A DNA stretch of 64,000 nt. Origin: Patella vulgata (Eukaryota; Mollusca; Gastropoda; Patellidae). How positions within the stretch are numbered: the first letter of the stretch is position 1; the number at the start of each line of letters is the position of its first letter. Location of the stretch: positions 18,365,501-18,429,500 of the forward strand of contig NC_065886.2 of NCBI RefSeq assembly GCF_932274485.2, given 5' to 3'. Below, one piece after another: positions 45,022 through 55,969 of this stretch. Position numbers and translations under genes: made by a program. Below the pieces are notes generated by a model. It was not told the origin of the DNA and made no database searches. It saw only the letters and a program-made list of their open reading frames with translations.

Positions 45022-45482
45022 CATTTTAGCAATACGGCTCAAATTTAATATGGAAATGAACGAGCCTCAAAATTCAAAATGAGAAAAATTAATAAATATG
45101 AGAGCAGCTTGATCGAAACGTCGCATGAAATAAATTCTAAGTAACTTGTATTCCAAAAATATTGTCATATTTTAAGAAATAAAAATAAGCCAGAGAACCT
45201 TGTATGGCTTTCAATATGGTGTCTGTGTGTTGCCGTTGGGTACTGTTTGGAATGATATCTAGTCCGTTAGGGAGGCACAGTTCATTAACACTGTAAATAT
45301 CCCTCGGCAGTAGCAATCGATTTCATCCAATTTTGTCAATATGAACCATCATATCTGTAGGCAGAGTAATTTCTACTGGTTGTAAGGACTAACAGATACC
45401 TCTAATTAACCGCCATAGCTCGCGATTCGGCTGTCTATAGAAAATCAACTTTTTTTTCAAATTTACAATGTACCTCGACGGA
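45022..45482. other. Unassigned DNA with a retroelement-like 3' motif
   Basis: GATCGAAACGTCGCATGAAA at about 45111 resembles GTCGAAACGTTGCATGTTAA at 31461 but without the paired GACGA/TCGTC stem. The rest is unassigned. Confidence 0.4.
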
Positions 45483-45799
45483 AGTTAAATGAAACGGGGT
45501 TTAACGTCTTATTAAATCTGCACCAACCCGACTAATAGATACAGGTACGCCATGTAGTGTGCTATGGAGGAACTTTTGGCCGGACAGTGGCGCTATTTCC
45601 TTCTCAGGGGATCTTTAGTGTACTGCCAGTGAAGAAAACTAGATCTGCTTTGTTTGTTTCAGCCGAAAAATTAGACGCTGTTTACTTGCCAGGTCCTCTG
45701 GTCTGCACTACCCACAAGGGGAAACCAGATTTGAAAATCCATTTTAACTTTCTCGGCGAACACCGGAACTTCCTGGTCAGTGAATCAGTTCCACCAGCA
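45483..45799 (-). repeat. SINE-1 copy, diverged
   Basis: TTAAATGAAACGGGGTTTAA tail, CATGTAGTGTGCTATGGAGG, CTCAGGGGATCTTTAGTG, CAAGGGGAAACCAG and TCCTGGTCAGTGAATCAGT. The head is lost and a foreign-looking stretch (AAGAAAACTAGATCTGC) replaces part of the body. The two open frames here are SINE-derived. Confidence 0.8.
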
Positions 45800-45850
45800 C
45801 ACAATGTGCAACCGCTATATCAACTCCCCTTTTCGGTGCACAGGAGATAA

Positions 45851-46341
45851 TAGAACAGGAGCCCAAGGGGTCAACCTAGCTAAAAAAGTGTACCAATTTT
45901 CTCCGATAGGGTATCATGGCATGTCTATCTGGTATCATCAGAATGTAAGTCTGCCGGGTTTCTGGTGGTGGGTGTGGTATTCCACGCCCAAAATGCCATG
46001 CCCCCCCCCCCAACTAGGCTAGATTAGCTCAAAAGTGTACCATACATCTTCAGGTCTTACGAAAACACTCTGACAGACATTTCTAGTGGTGGGTTACCCC
46101 TGACAGAGCTATGTAATTGCCAGACATTTGTAGTGGTGGAGTATCCATGACAAGAGTTATTTAATTTCCAGACCATAGCTAGGCTAGATTAGCTGAAGTC
46201 TGTACCACCTAAAACAGCTTTGGAGTTGTTCAGTACCACCACAGGAATCATGAATGACCATTGCCAGATAGTTTGTGCGGTGGGTTACCCCTAATAGACA
46301 CGCCCCAAAATGCTAGGTTAACCCCCTGGGCTCCCGCTCTA
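45851..46341. mobile_element. MITE with 30-bp ends and TAA duplication (PIF/Harbinger-like)
   Basis: The left end TAGAACAGGAGCCCAAGGGG continues to TCAACCTAGC. The complement of the right end is TAGAGCGGGAGCCCAGGGGG then TTAACCTAGC. That is 30 bp with four or five mismatches. TAA flanks both sides (45848-45850 and 46342-46344), the TWA type of duplication used by PIF/Harbinger elements. Inside, a phrase GCCAGACATTT-TAGTGGTGG repeats two to three times. There is no transposase. Confidence 0.65.
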
Positions 46342-46344
46342 TAA

Positions 46345-49107
46345 ACATACTTTTGAAGCGACCAGTGCCTCCAGTGGTACAGTGTGTATACGGTGTATTA
46401 GTAAGTGACCTTAATGACTATTACAATTTAAAATTTAGGAATTGACATTACCTTGCATTGGTATACTGAAAATGGGTAAATATGGTCGATTACACTCGCT
46501 TTGGATTGTCTCTATGAGAGCCGTCTAGTAAGTTAAAGAAAGATCATCATGATCTAGACGATTTATATGTATAGAATTAACTGTATTAACCCTGCATATA
46601 ACGTGACTCAATTACTTCTCACAGTATTCATACGTACACATACACTTTGTTAATAAATCACATTAATTTTACCCATTCCCTTAAGTATTTGCTCATACAT
46701 AGGATATGGGATCGAAATTGTAAGATATCTCATATCAGTTGACAGATTCCGGTACTTTCTGGTGTATTTGACTTTATAAGTTTTATGGTTGTTCAAATAT
46801 CAAATATTTTAAAGGGACAATAACACTCTTGCTGGCTTGACAGCTCCAGAAAATAAAAAATAGCCTTATTCTAAGTACTATATGTGTTAGTGTCCTACCT
46901 GTTGTGTAAATTATCCATTAAATCCTATTTTACTTGTCCAGAGGGTTCAAAAATATTTTTAAATCCAAGTCACATTTGAAAAGCTTTACGTCAGGCTTTT
47001 CAAATCATTTAGTTGAATTTTTCCAATTTTTTAAATTAGATGTGTTAAGATGAAATTTTTATCATCAATTAATTGGAATATTGTAAAACAGTACAATTTG
47101 TTGACCAGAATAAAGATTGGGAGATATTATTCAGTTACAACAAGAGTGGTATTGAGCCTTTATCGCCAATATTTCTTTCAAAAATTGAGGATGAAGTACT
47201 AACACAGACCAATGGTTGATTCAAATGGTGTTGAATGTTTAATCCAGACTTTGTATGAAGGTCGTTTGTTACATCTTCAGTCACGTTAATAATTGGGGTT
47301 TAGGTTCACTTCCAACAGTAGTGATGAGGACCAATACCAGCGAAATAGGGGACAGGAAATGGAGTGGGTAAATATATTTGCTGTCCAGATCAAAACAGAC
47401 CCAATTAGATGTGAACGGACATACATTCTAACCCTTTTCGAGGACCGCTAAAGTAAAAAGAGTGCTGGCTGGCTGAGATTACCAACTCTGCTGCAACCTA
47501 AAGCGGAACTGCGGAGTGAAAAGTCTGTAGGGTAAAGTGCTGCCTGGCCACCATGAAACTTATACAAAATAAGCGGCACATTCCACGGGCCACCAGTGTA
47601 TCGGAAATCCGATCATCATCATTCCTACCATATAACCACGTATGGGTCTGACCCATTCGGGTGTTAAATGGAAATTCAACTGGACTCGGGGTATAGCAGA
47701 ACCATCCTTGTTTCCTGTGAGTACCTGAGAATACGGAGTCATGACTGCCAACCTCACGCACGAATTCGAAGATAAGTTCGAATATCTCAATCTATCTGGC
47801 TGCTACATCAAATTGGGGATCCAAACTAGATTTACCCTGCTATCCCTTGGTCAGTGATTGTCTGTACCGAGTTATTGTCCAGCGACAGAAGTGATCATTT
47901 TAGTCAATGATCCAGTGATATTTAATAATATAAAGATTTTGATGTTTTATCGTAATAATTACAATGCTGATATACCAAATATCTCACGTCTCCTATATTT
48001 AACTTCGAACCAACCAATTGAAACAATATTTCAGATTTCAATTTTTATTGTATTATCAACTTAAACATCAAAATTTCATTTAATCGATATTTAACGCCAC
48101 AGTAAGTGTCTTCCTGATAATAGAGTCGTTTATCAGCGATACACTTTTTCAAGACCACTTAAATACTATAATCCGCGCCATAAATAGAACGGTTTCAACT
48201 AATAAACAAGGAAATATTTTAAAGTATTCTTTGCAACATCTGCGCACAGTTTCTGATTGTAAACTCCCCAGTTAAACATTTTTTTTCGCTTTCACTAAAG
48301 AACAAAAGTTCAATACCGGCATCATATGTCGAGTATATACTATACATATCATAGGCCTATATTGTTGATAATTGTCGGACGGCTGGGATTGTGGGGGGTG
48401 GGGTTGGTGCTGGTGATCTTTAATAAATATGAAATACAAGAGCTTTCAAGTACCATGTGTATTAACACTGAAACAGCAACAAGAACCAATCTCTAAATTT
48501 TTCAGATTTAAATTATAAAAGTATAATTTCTATCCATTGCTTTGGTTTTTGATCACTTATGGAGACATATATCAAAGCCTGGTCATTTGATTTATCACAA
48601 TTATTGAATTAACTCAACATTTTCATTTCATTTTGTTATCATAGTGACATGTACCTACTTTTTACTCCTGCTGTGATACTGAAATAAAATCTCGGCAATA
48701 TGTTTGAAAGATGTGCGATGTTCGGACATTTTGTCACTGGGAAATCATTCCACAGACTTTCAGGATAATTACGACCCCTCTCTGTCGGTGCTTTCCCGAA
48801 TACAAATGTACTGACCTTAAAAGTTCGACACAAAGAGTTTTTAACTGTACAATAATAATCGACCAGATGCTGATATATCATAAATTCGGCCAGTATATTT
48901 TTTCATGTACAAAGATCAGAAAATAAATTCCTTTTATCCGGCTTGACAGTGACACAAGTATGCCATTAGCAAATAACTGGATATCTAAAGGTCAAAGCAA
49001 GCTTCAGAAAAAAGGTCAGATAAGATAAGATATTAAGGAATATATAAGAACGAGAGTTGTGGATGTCACGTAACGTTGATGTCTGGAGATAATACAGTGG
49101 TATTTCT
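46345..49107. other. Unassigned DNA
   Basis: A perfect 11-bp hairpin (ATTTGAAAAGC / GCTTTTCAAAT) lies at 46974-47005 with a 10-base loop. From about 47450 to 47830 the sequence is richer in GC and open on the minus strand for 87 codons (47498-47761), with a peptide MREVGSHDSVFSGTHRKQ that I do not recognise. The remainder shows nothing. Confidence 0.4.
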
Positions 49108-49460
49108 TAATGGAGCTATACCTTTAACTCAATATTTTCCATAAATTCAAAATTAAAAACACGAATTAAAATTCAATATTGGTCCAGTTCAATCAATGTT
49201 GATGTTGTTATCTTGCCGCGAAAATATGGTAATATCCAATACATAATGAACATTTAAAATCAGTACACGAGTCGTGTATTCTATGGTTTCGGGTGTTATT
49301 TGTAATGAACAAAGAAAAACGTATCCTACAAGACAACGCAGAAGTAATTAGTAATGGCTGATTCACAAACGACAAAATAATAATAAACACGTGTAGAATG
49401 GACTAAACAGGCGTACACGACTGTCATTCAATTTGGATTTGACCGAACATGATTGATTAA
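49108..49460. repeat. Dispersed repeat R4, copy 2
   Basis: Same block order as 31640-31970: TTTAACTCAATATTTTCC, AATGTTGATGTTGTTATCTT, ATATCCAATACATAATGAAC, CACGAGTCGTG and CTGTCATTCAATTTGGATTT. Diverged, with gaps. Confidence 0.55.
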
Positions 49461-51184
49461 AAATTACAATAAAAAAATTAAAAATTGAATATAAATTACA
49501 TTATATACATCCATACTAAGTTAATCTGTGCTTCTTGGGCCCAGTTTCGTCTATTTTAAAGGTTTCAAAGAATAGAGCCATGCGTCATTTAAAGGTATAC
49601 GGACAGACTGTATAACAGTCAACTTTCCTACTTGATGAATTGTCTGCGATATAACAGAGAATGTTGCTGTTAATTCCAGAAATTGAAATGGCTGCTCTTC
49701 CTAAATGACTAACATCCACAGTAGTTGAACGTTCCATTAGTTAACATGCAACACAATCGTCAGGCTTTCTAATTGTTGAGGGACAAATTATTCAGGGGTG
49801 TAACTCCGCAACTGATGATCACAAATATTTGAAACTCGACAGTCTTCTTCAGTTTACCATGTAGAACTAATCTCCGTGTTTTCAAATACAATAATTATGC
49901 CATTGAATATCAAAAATCAAAATATTATTAAACTTTGTTTCATGTATGCCATATCAAACCGTAATTAACCGGTTGTGAAGCGTCGTTGCCTAGATTCTAG
50001 GGTCAGGCGTGGTGATATATTGTTAGTGCGACGAGTGAGTTTCGCGTGTATATAGTTAAAGATACATGAGTTAAGATTTTGATAAAGAATTGGCCATTCT
50101 TGATGAAACAGTCCAAAAATAGATGATAAAAAAAAGAAAATATTGAAAATTTCAGTCAAATTACTTTATTCTGAACGAAATTATCACTGTTGGAAGTTTG
50201 GACAAGAAAAAGGCATCAACTGTCTCCACATCGTCTCCGAGAATTGTCAATCGTTTGATTGATAGCTTCGCCACATATTCTCGATTATCAAGTAGTAACA
50301 TTCTTAATGTTTGTCAGTCCTATCATCGGCAGTTTCCGGTAGTAACGTCAGTGATTAACGGTAAACGTTAGCTTGGTCAGCCATTTAATGATTTAATTAT
50401 TAAATAGACGACTGTTTAAATCCAAGCCATCCGAGGGTCTACAGGGTTGATTTATTTTGGGCTTGTTATGTAAATAAAGGTCTAATTAATCATTTTTATA
50501 ACATTTGAAGCCTATAGAACGATTTTCAATAAGCATATTTAACTCTTAACTAATTATCTTTAACATGCTGCAATAAGATAGCTTCTGTAATACAATAAAG
50601 ACGACTAAAGTAGTCATTGTATAAGAGATAAACCTTTGACATTCGTACATGCTTATCAAAGCTTGCTTACATAATGGCAGTATGGGTTCCAGTTAAAGAG
50701 TGGGTGTTGAACACTTTAAGTAGAAGAAATCAAGCAACCTGGGGCTGTCTTATTTACAACTGAATCAATATGTCTGGTCAAACTGTCTTGTGGCAATTTT
50801 CTATACAATAAATAACCACATGGAATTTCAATTAGTTCGGATTAAGGGATAATCTATATCCATGTTAGAATTTCACTCCCGAGAATACAATAAGGACGTT
50901 TCCCAGGTAGACACTTCTAGGAGGCATTAAAGAAATGAGGAACAAGCGAAGGATAAGGAAGTTAACACAGTTTGTAGCGATTAGTTTTATTTGAGGAATT
51001 GTCTTGTAAAAGACATGTTAACAACTACAGCATGGGATATAGATATGATAACTCTTTAACCGTTTACTTTTGTGGGTTTCTGGTTGCCCTTCGTTGCTTG
51101 TGTTCTATGCTAGTCAAATTTTATGAGCGTTTTATTGTAATAGACGAGACAAACATTATTCATTGTCCAGTCTAGTTTTATGAA

Positions 51185-51187
<3 letters not shown>
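49461..51187. other. Unassigned AT-rich DNA
   Basis: No gene or element recognised. The 64-codon minus-strand frame at 49965-50159 has no support. Confidence 0.45.

Positions 51188-51218
<31 letters not shown>
51188..51218. repeat. CT microsatellite
   Basis: About 30 bases of CT repeat after TGAACTCC. AACTCC resembles the last bases of the SINE-2 tail, so this may be the remnant of a nearly fully truncated SINE-2, but the match is too short to be sure. Confidence 0.85.
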
Positions 51219-51221
<3 letters not shown>

Positions 51222-51255
51222 TAGTGGCTTTGTAATCTTTTATGAATTTGTTTAG

Positions 51256-51492
51256 TGTGAATTCCTTCCCATTATTTTAAAGCATGTTGGTGGAGTAGTT
51301 TTTAGGTGCCGGGTGAGTCTAACCTAGACACCTAGTGTGAATTCCTTCCTTTTATTTTAATGCATGTTGGTGGAGTAGTTTTTAGGTGCCGGGTGAGTCT
51401 AACCTAGACACCTAGTGTGAATTCCTTCCCATTATTTTAATGCATGTTAGTGGAATAGTTTTAAGGTGCCGGGTGAGTCTAACCTAGACACT
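51256..51492. repeat. 80-bp tandem repeat, 3 copies
   Basis: TGTGAATTCCTTCC starts units at 51256, 51336 and 51416, exactly 80 bp apart. Each contains GCATGTTGGTGGAGTAG and GGTGCCGGGTGAGTCTAACC. The third unit has the most differences. Confidence 0.95.
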
Positions 51493-51557
51493 GTAACAAA
51501 GTAATACTTGTCATTAACATTAATAGCAGGTGTTTATTATCCTACTGACAGGTGGTA

Positions 51558-53031
51558 TACTATTCCAAAAAAGTAGGGGATATTTAATTTTTAAGTGTTA
51601 TTAAAGTCACCTAATGAAACTGACGAAGAAACAAATGACAAAATGAAATGAAGTTCACATTCATCGATTTATTCCAAATGATCGTTAGACTAAGTAAGGC
51701 ACAGACTGACCATTATAAGGGTAAAATGATACCCGGGGTCAAACAGCAAAGTTACCACAGCATCACAACCAAGTCAGTAACGGGTAAATCCTCCTCTGTT
51801 TGCCAAACAAGCATTGCTCCGACGTGGCATACTCCTAATGAGACGTCTAAGGTCATTTTGGTCCAGATTGTCCCATTCCTGTTGCAACGCAGCAGCAAGT
51901 TCTTGGACATTGGCAGGACGTTGTTGACGTTGACGTAACCTCTGTCCAAGCATGTCCCAGACATGCTCGATGGGGGAGTGGTCGGGACTCAGTGCTGGCC
52001 AAGGTAATGTGGTGATGTTCTGTTGTTGGAGGTAACCTGTAACGATCCTGGCCCTGTGACATCTTGCGTTGTCATCCTGGAAGATGAAACGGCGGCCATG
52101 ACGTCGTGCGAACGGCACAGCATGGACTGCCGTTCTTCCAGCAACAGTGATGTCTCCCCACACCATAACAGAACCACCCCCAAATCGATCATGTCTGATG
52201 ACGTTAACGTCTAGGAAGCGCTCGTTTCGACGACGCCACACCCTCCTACGTCTGTCCAAAAAATCAACAGTGAACCTTGACTCATCTGAAAACATCACAT
52301 TGCTCCAGCGTCGATTATCCCAGTGTTGACGATCCCTACACCAACGACGTCTTGCCTGAATGTGATGATCTCTCAAACAAGGGATCACGCGAGGACGTCG
52401 GGTGCGAAGGTGACCCCTATGCAGTCGTTTCCGAATCGTCTGGCCACTCACTCTCACACCAGTGTCTGTTTGAAGACGAGCGCTGATCTGATTTGCTGTG
52501 ATGACACGATTTCTCAAGGCCAAGGTACGGATAAATCGATCCTGGGCTTGAGTTGTCGCCCTTGGTCGACCTGAGCGTGGTCTGTCCTGTACAGATTGTG
52601 TATCACGGTATCTGGACCATAGCCTGCTTATGACAGACTGAGAAACATTCATCGTCCGCGCTAGAACCGCCTGTGTTGTACCGATCTGTAGCATGCCAAG
52701 GGCACGTAACCTTTCATTTTGGGTAAGCCGACGCATATCAAAATTTGTTTTCTGGTCACTAAAACAATTAAACTGATGTTTCCACCCTGGAATTCAATGC
52801 CACAATGACTGTAACATTCAAAGTCAGAGTCGTGCAAATCTTGGGTTGGACCCCCATGATGATCCCAAGCATCACCTGCATTCCATGCGGTAGCTATTGG
52901 TGCGTTTGGGCGTCACATGTAACTGGAAATGTTTCTTCTGTTAGGTTCTATAGTGACTTATTTCGTAGTCATATGCATATTTTAGTATTATGCCCCCAAA
53001 ATCAAATATCCCCTACTTTTTTTGAATAGTA
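51558..53031 (-). mobile_element. Tc1-type transposon, copy B (57-bp internal deletion)
   Basis: The element is 1474 bp in reverse orientation. TA flanks at 51556-51557 and 53032-53033. The TIRs match copy A; the left one has two changes (TACTATTCCAAAAAAG and ATATTTAATTT). The 57-bp shortfall versus copy A is one internal deletion. Confidence 0.95.
51774..52736 (-). CDS. Tc1-type DD34E transposase, copy B, internally deleted
   Basis: 320 residues, the same start and stop as copy A. All three catalytic residues remain (D in FSDESRF, D in FQDDNARCH, E in SPIEHVWD), still with 34 residues between the last two. Nineteen residues corresponding to copy A ~204-222 are missing without a frameshift (A: RTALHVVAGR onward; B: RTAVHAVPFARR). 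They lie in the core between the first and second Asp, after VMVWG(G/D)I, so folding is probably harmed. The G-to-D change in that motif is also specific to this copy. The gene has a full frame but is likely inactive. Confidence 0.9.
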   Translation of the reverse strand: MRRLTQNERLRALGMLQIGTTQAVLARTMNVSQSVISRLWSRYRDTQSVQDRPRSGRPRATTQAQDRFIRTLALRNRVITANQISARLQTDTGVRVSGQTIRKRLHRGHLRTRRPRVIPCLRDHHIQARRRWCRDRQHWDNRRWSNVMFSDESRFTVDFLDRRRRVWRRRNERFLDVNVIRHDRFGGGSVMVWGDITVAGRTAVHAVPFARRHGRRFIFQDDNARCHRARIVTGYLQQQNITTLPWPALSPDHSPIEHVWDMLGQRLRQRQQRPANVQELAAALQQEWDNLDQNDLRRLIRSMPRRSNACLANRGGFTRY

Positions 53032-53072
53032 TATTATTACACATCCTCTGATAACTCTCGGTATTACTTATT

Positions 53073-53427
53073 ACTTAAACATACATTATGCAAGAACTAA
53101 ATCTGCCTATTGCAGGTCTTTCTTTAGGCCTGAAATGTTATATAAACTATTAATTATACATTATTAACAAAACAAGACCATAATCGACTCCCGATGGCAT
53201 CGGATACTCGATATTTTAACTAGATTAAAACGGTTCGCCATTTAAAAATTAAAATTTAAAAATGGGAAAGCGAGGCTAACTCCCGATTATACCAGTGCCC
53301 TGGTTACCACTGTTCACACATCTTGTCAAAACTACAAATAATGATAACTTGGCCGAGAATGAAGTAATTTGAATGAAATTTTCAATATTTTCTTTTTTTA
53401 TCATCTATTTTTGAATTATTATAGCAA
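53073..53427 (+). repeat. Dispersed repeat R3, copy 3
   Basis: ACTTAAACATACATTATGCA, ACTAAATCTGCCTATTGCAG, TTTCTTTAGGCCTGAAATG, TCCCGATGGCATCGG, then GTCAAAACTACAAATAATGA and GAATGAAATTTTCAATATTT follow the order of the other copies. The stretch 53258-53292 recurs at 56197-56236. Confidence 0.7.
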
Positions 53428-53510
53428 GAATGACCAACTCTTTATTAAACTCTTAAGTAATGTATCTTTAATATTACTAATCATTAACACACAGACAGCT
53501 CTAGATTTAT

Positions 53511-53675
53511 GTACATGACAAGGAGTAAAAACGCCTGTCCAACCTCGTGGGTTTTCTCCGGTTTCCTCTCACTGTTCAAACCTAACCTCTACGCGGTATC
53601 GAATTAGAAATGAACCATGTATTAGTCTCGAAATTTGTGTCAAGCGGACGGTCGTTAAACTCCATTTCTGTCTCT
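53511..53675 (+). repeat. SINE-2 copy, head lost
   Basis: GTACATGACAAGGAGTAAAA, CAACCTCGTGGGTTTTCTCC, CGGTTTCCTCTCACTG, GTATTAGTCTCGAAATTTG, GACGGTCGTTAAACTCCATT then a short T/C tail. The A and B boxes are missing, as in a 5'-truncated copy. Confidence 0.85.
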
Positions 53676-53906
53676 TTGCCTAGAACACCCGATATGCTCT
53701 GCTCTTGCAATAAGTTCACATATGGAACTGATCTTTGTTAAACAATTAATAATATGTTGAGATTGTCCGAGTTATTTGTAGCTTTTCTATATAATGTAGT
53801 AATTGTGGAACCCTCACAAGTTGAAGAACAAGAAGCCATTATAATTATAGCCCACATTGTGCTCGAAGGTCAGTAATTATCATACAATTAACTTGTTTAT
53901 AGTTAC

Positions 53907-53910
<4 letters not shown>

Positions 53911-53956
<46 letters not shown>
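53911..53956. repeat. (TA)n microsatellite
   Basis: About 23 uninterrupted TA units, lying 40 bp before transposon copy C. Confidence 0.95.
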
Positions 53957-53961
<5 letters not shown>

Positions 53962-53996
53962 CACAGTGTATATAAACAGATGCCTAAAGCTATATA

Positions 53997-55519
53997 TACT
54001 ATTCAAAAAAAGTAGGGGATATTTGATTTTTAAGTGTTATTAAAGTCACCTAATGAAACTGACGAAGAAACAAATGACAAAATGAAATGAAGTTCACATT
54101 CATCGATTTATTCCAAATGATCGTTAGACTAAGTAAGGCACAGACTGACCATTATAAGGGTAAAATGATACCCGGGGTCAAACAGCAAAGTTACCACAGC
54201 ATCACAACCAAGTCAGTAACGGGTAAATCCTCCTCTGTTTGCCAAACAAGCATTGATCCGACGTGGCATACTCCTAATGAGACGTCTATGGTCATTTTGG
54301 TCCAGATTGTCCCATTCCTGTTGCAACGCAGCAGCAAGTTCTTGGACATTGGCAGGAAGTTGTTGACGTTGACGTAACCTCTGTCCAAGCATGTCCCAGA
54401 CATGCTCGATGGGGGAGAGGTCGGGACTCAGTGCTGGCCAAGGTAATGTGGTGATGTTCTGTTGTTGGAGGTAACCTGTAACGATCCTGGCCCTGTGACA
54501 TCTTGCGTTGTCATCCTGGAAGATGAAACGGCGGCCATGACGTCGTGCGAACGGCACAACATGGACTGCCAAGATGTTGTCCCGGTAGTACTGGCCTGTA
54601 ACACGCCCTGCAACAACATGTAAAGCCGTTCTTCCAGCAACAGTGATGCCTTCCCACACCATAACAGAACCACCCCCAAATCGATCATGTCTGATGACGT
54701 TAACGTCTTGGAAGCGCTCGTTTCGACGACGCCACACCCTCCTACGTCTGTCCAACAGTGAACCTTGACTCATTTGAAAACATCACATTGCTCCAGCGTC
54801 GATTATCCCAGTGTTGACGATCCCTACACCAACGACGTCTTGCCTGAATGTGATGATCTCTCAAACAAGGGATCACGCGAGGACGTCGGGCGCGAAGGTG
54901 ACCCCTATGCAGTCGATTCCGAATCGTCTGGCCACTCACTCTCACACCAGTGTCTGTTTGAAGACGAGCGCTGATCTGATTTGCTGTGATGACACGATTT
55001 CTCAAGGCCAAGGTACGGATAAATCGATCCTGGGTTTGAGTTGTCGCCCTTGGTCGACCTGAGCGTGGTCTGTCCTGTACAGATTGTGTATCACGGTATC
55101 TGGACCATAGCCTGCTTATGACAGACTGAGAAACATTCATCGTCCGCGCCACAACCGCCTGTGTTGTGCCGATCTGTAGCATGCCAAGGGCACGTAACCT
55201 TTCATTTTGGGTAAGCCGACGCATATCAAAATTTGTTTTCTGGTCACTAAAACAATTAAACTGATGTTTCCACCCTGGAATTCAATGCCACAATGACTGT
55301 AACATTCAAAGTCAGAGTCGTGCAAATCTTGGGTTGGACCCCCATGATGATCCCAAGCATCACCTGCATTCCATGCGGTAGCTATTGGTGCGTTTGGGCG
55401 TCACATGTAACTGGAAATGTTTCTTCTGTTAGGTTCTATAGTGACTTTTTTCGTAGTCATTTGCATATTTTAGTATTATGCCCCCAAAATCAAATATCCC
55501 CTACTTTTTTTGAATAGTA
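53997..55519 (-). mobile_element. Tc1-type transposon, copy C (8-bp deletion in gene)
   Basis: The element is 1523 bp in reverse orientation, with TA flanks at 53995-53996 and 55520-55521. The TIRs match copy A closely. It is 8 bp shorter than copy A, explained by one deletion in the transposase gene. Confidence 0.95.
54213..55224 (-). pseudogene. Tc1-type transposase, copy C, frameshifted
   Basis: The N-terminal part (160 codons, 54742-55224) matches copy A through the DNA-binding region and the GRPR motif. The first catalytic Asp is Asn here (FSNESRF; codon at about 54772-54774). An 8-bp deletion near 54753, between short TTG repeats, then shifts the frame. The C-terminal part continues in another frame (54213-54773) and keeps FQDDNARCH and SPIEHVWD. 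The gene is broken twice over, yet the rest is nearly identical to copy A, so the damage is recent. Confidence 0.95.
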
Positions 55520-55969
55520 TATTACTACGATACTGGTCAGTGGTCTGTTTCTATGCTAATAGACAAAACAAATCTAAGAGCAAATAGCGATTTTGGCCTG
55601 TTAAACTGATAACTGATTGTGACTAACGAAAATAGTACTCCTTAATGTTATAACCTAAATATATATCATAATATATTATGAAACAATTTCAAAGAAAATG
55701 TCATCGACAAATTGATCTCAATCAAGACCACTGACTGGCACAGAAGCTCTGATATCCCATTACGTGTATAATGATAACTGTGAAATGCCCTTTGCCCCCC
55801 GGGACAAAACAATAAGCACGATCTGTTGTATATAATTACGAGGGTATTTTGTACAGCATAATTTAATATTTCCTTAGCACTTATGTGCGTTTACCAATTA
55901 TTTATTATTTAAAGGGGCGCTCCAGAAAAGTGCAGTTGTGCGTAATGCAAGCAATTCGTCAAGGATTAA

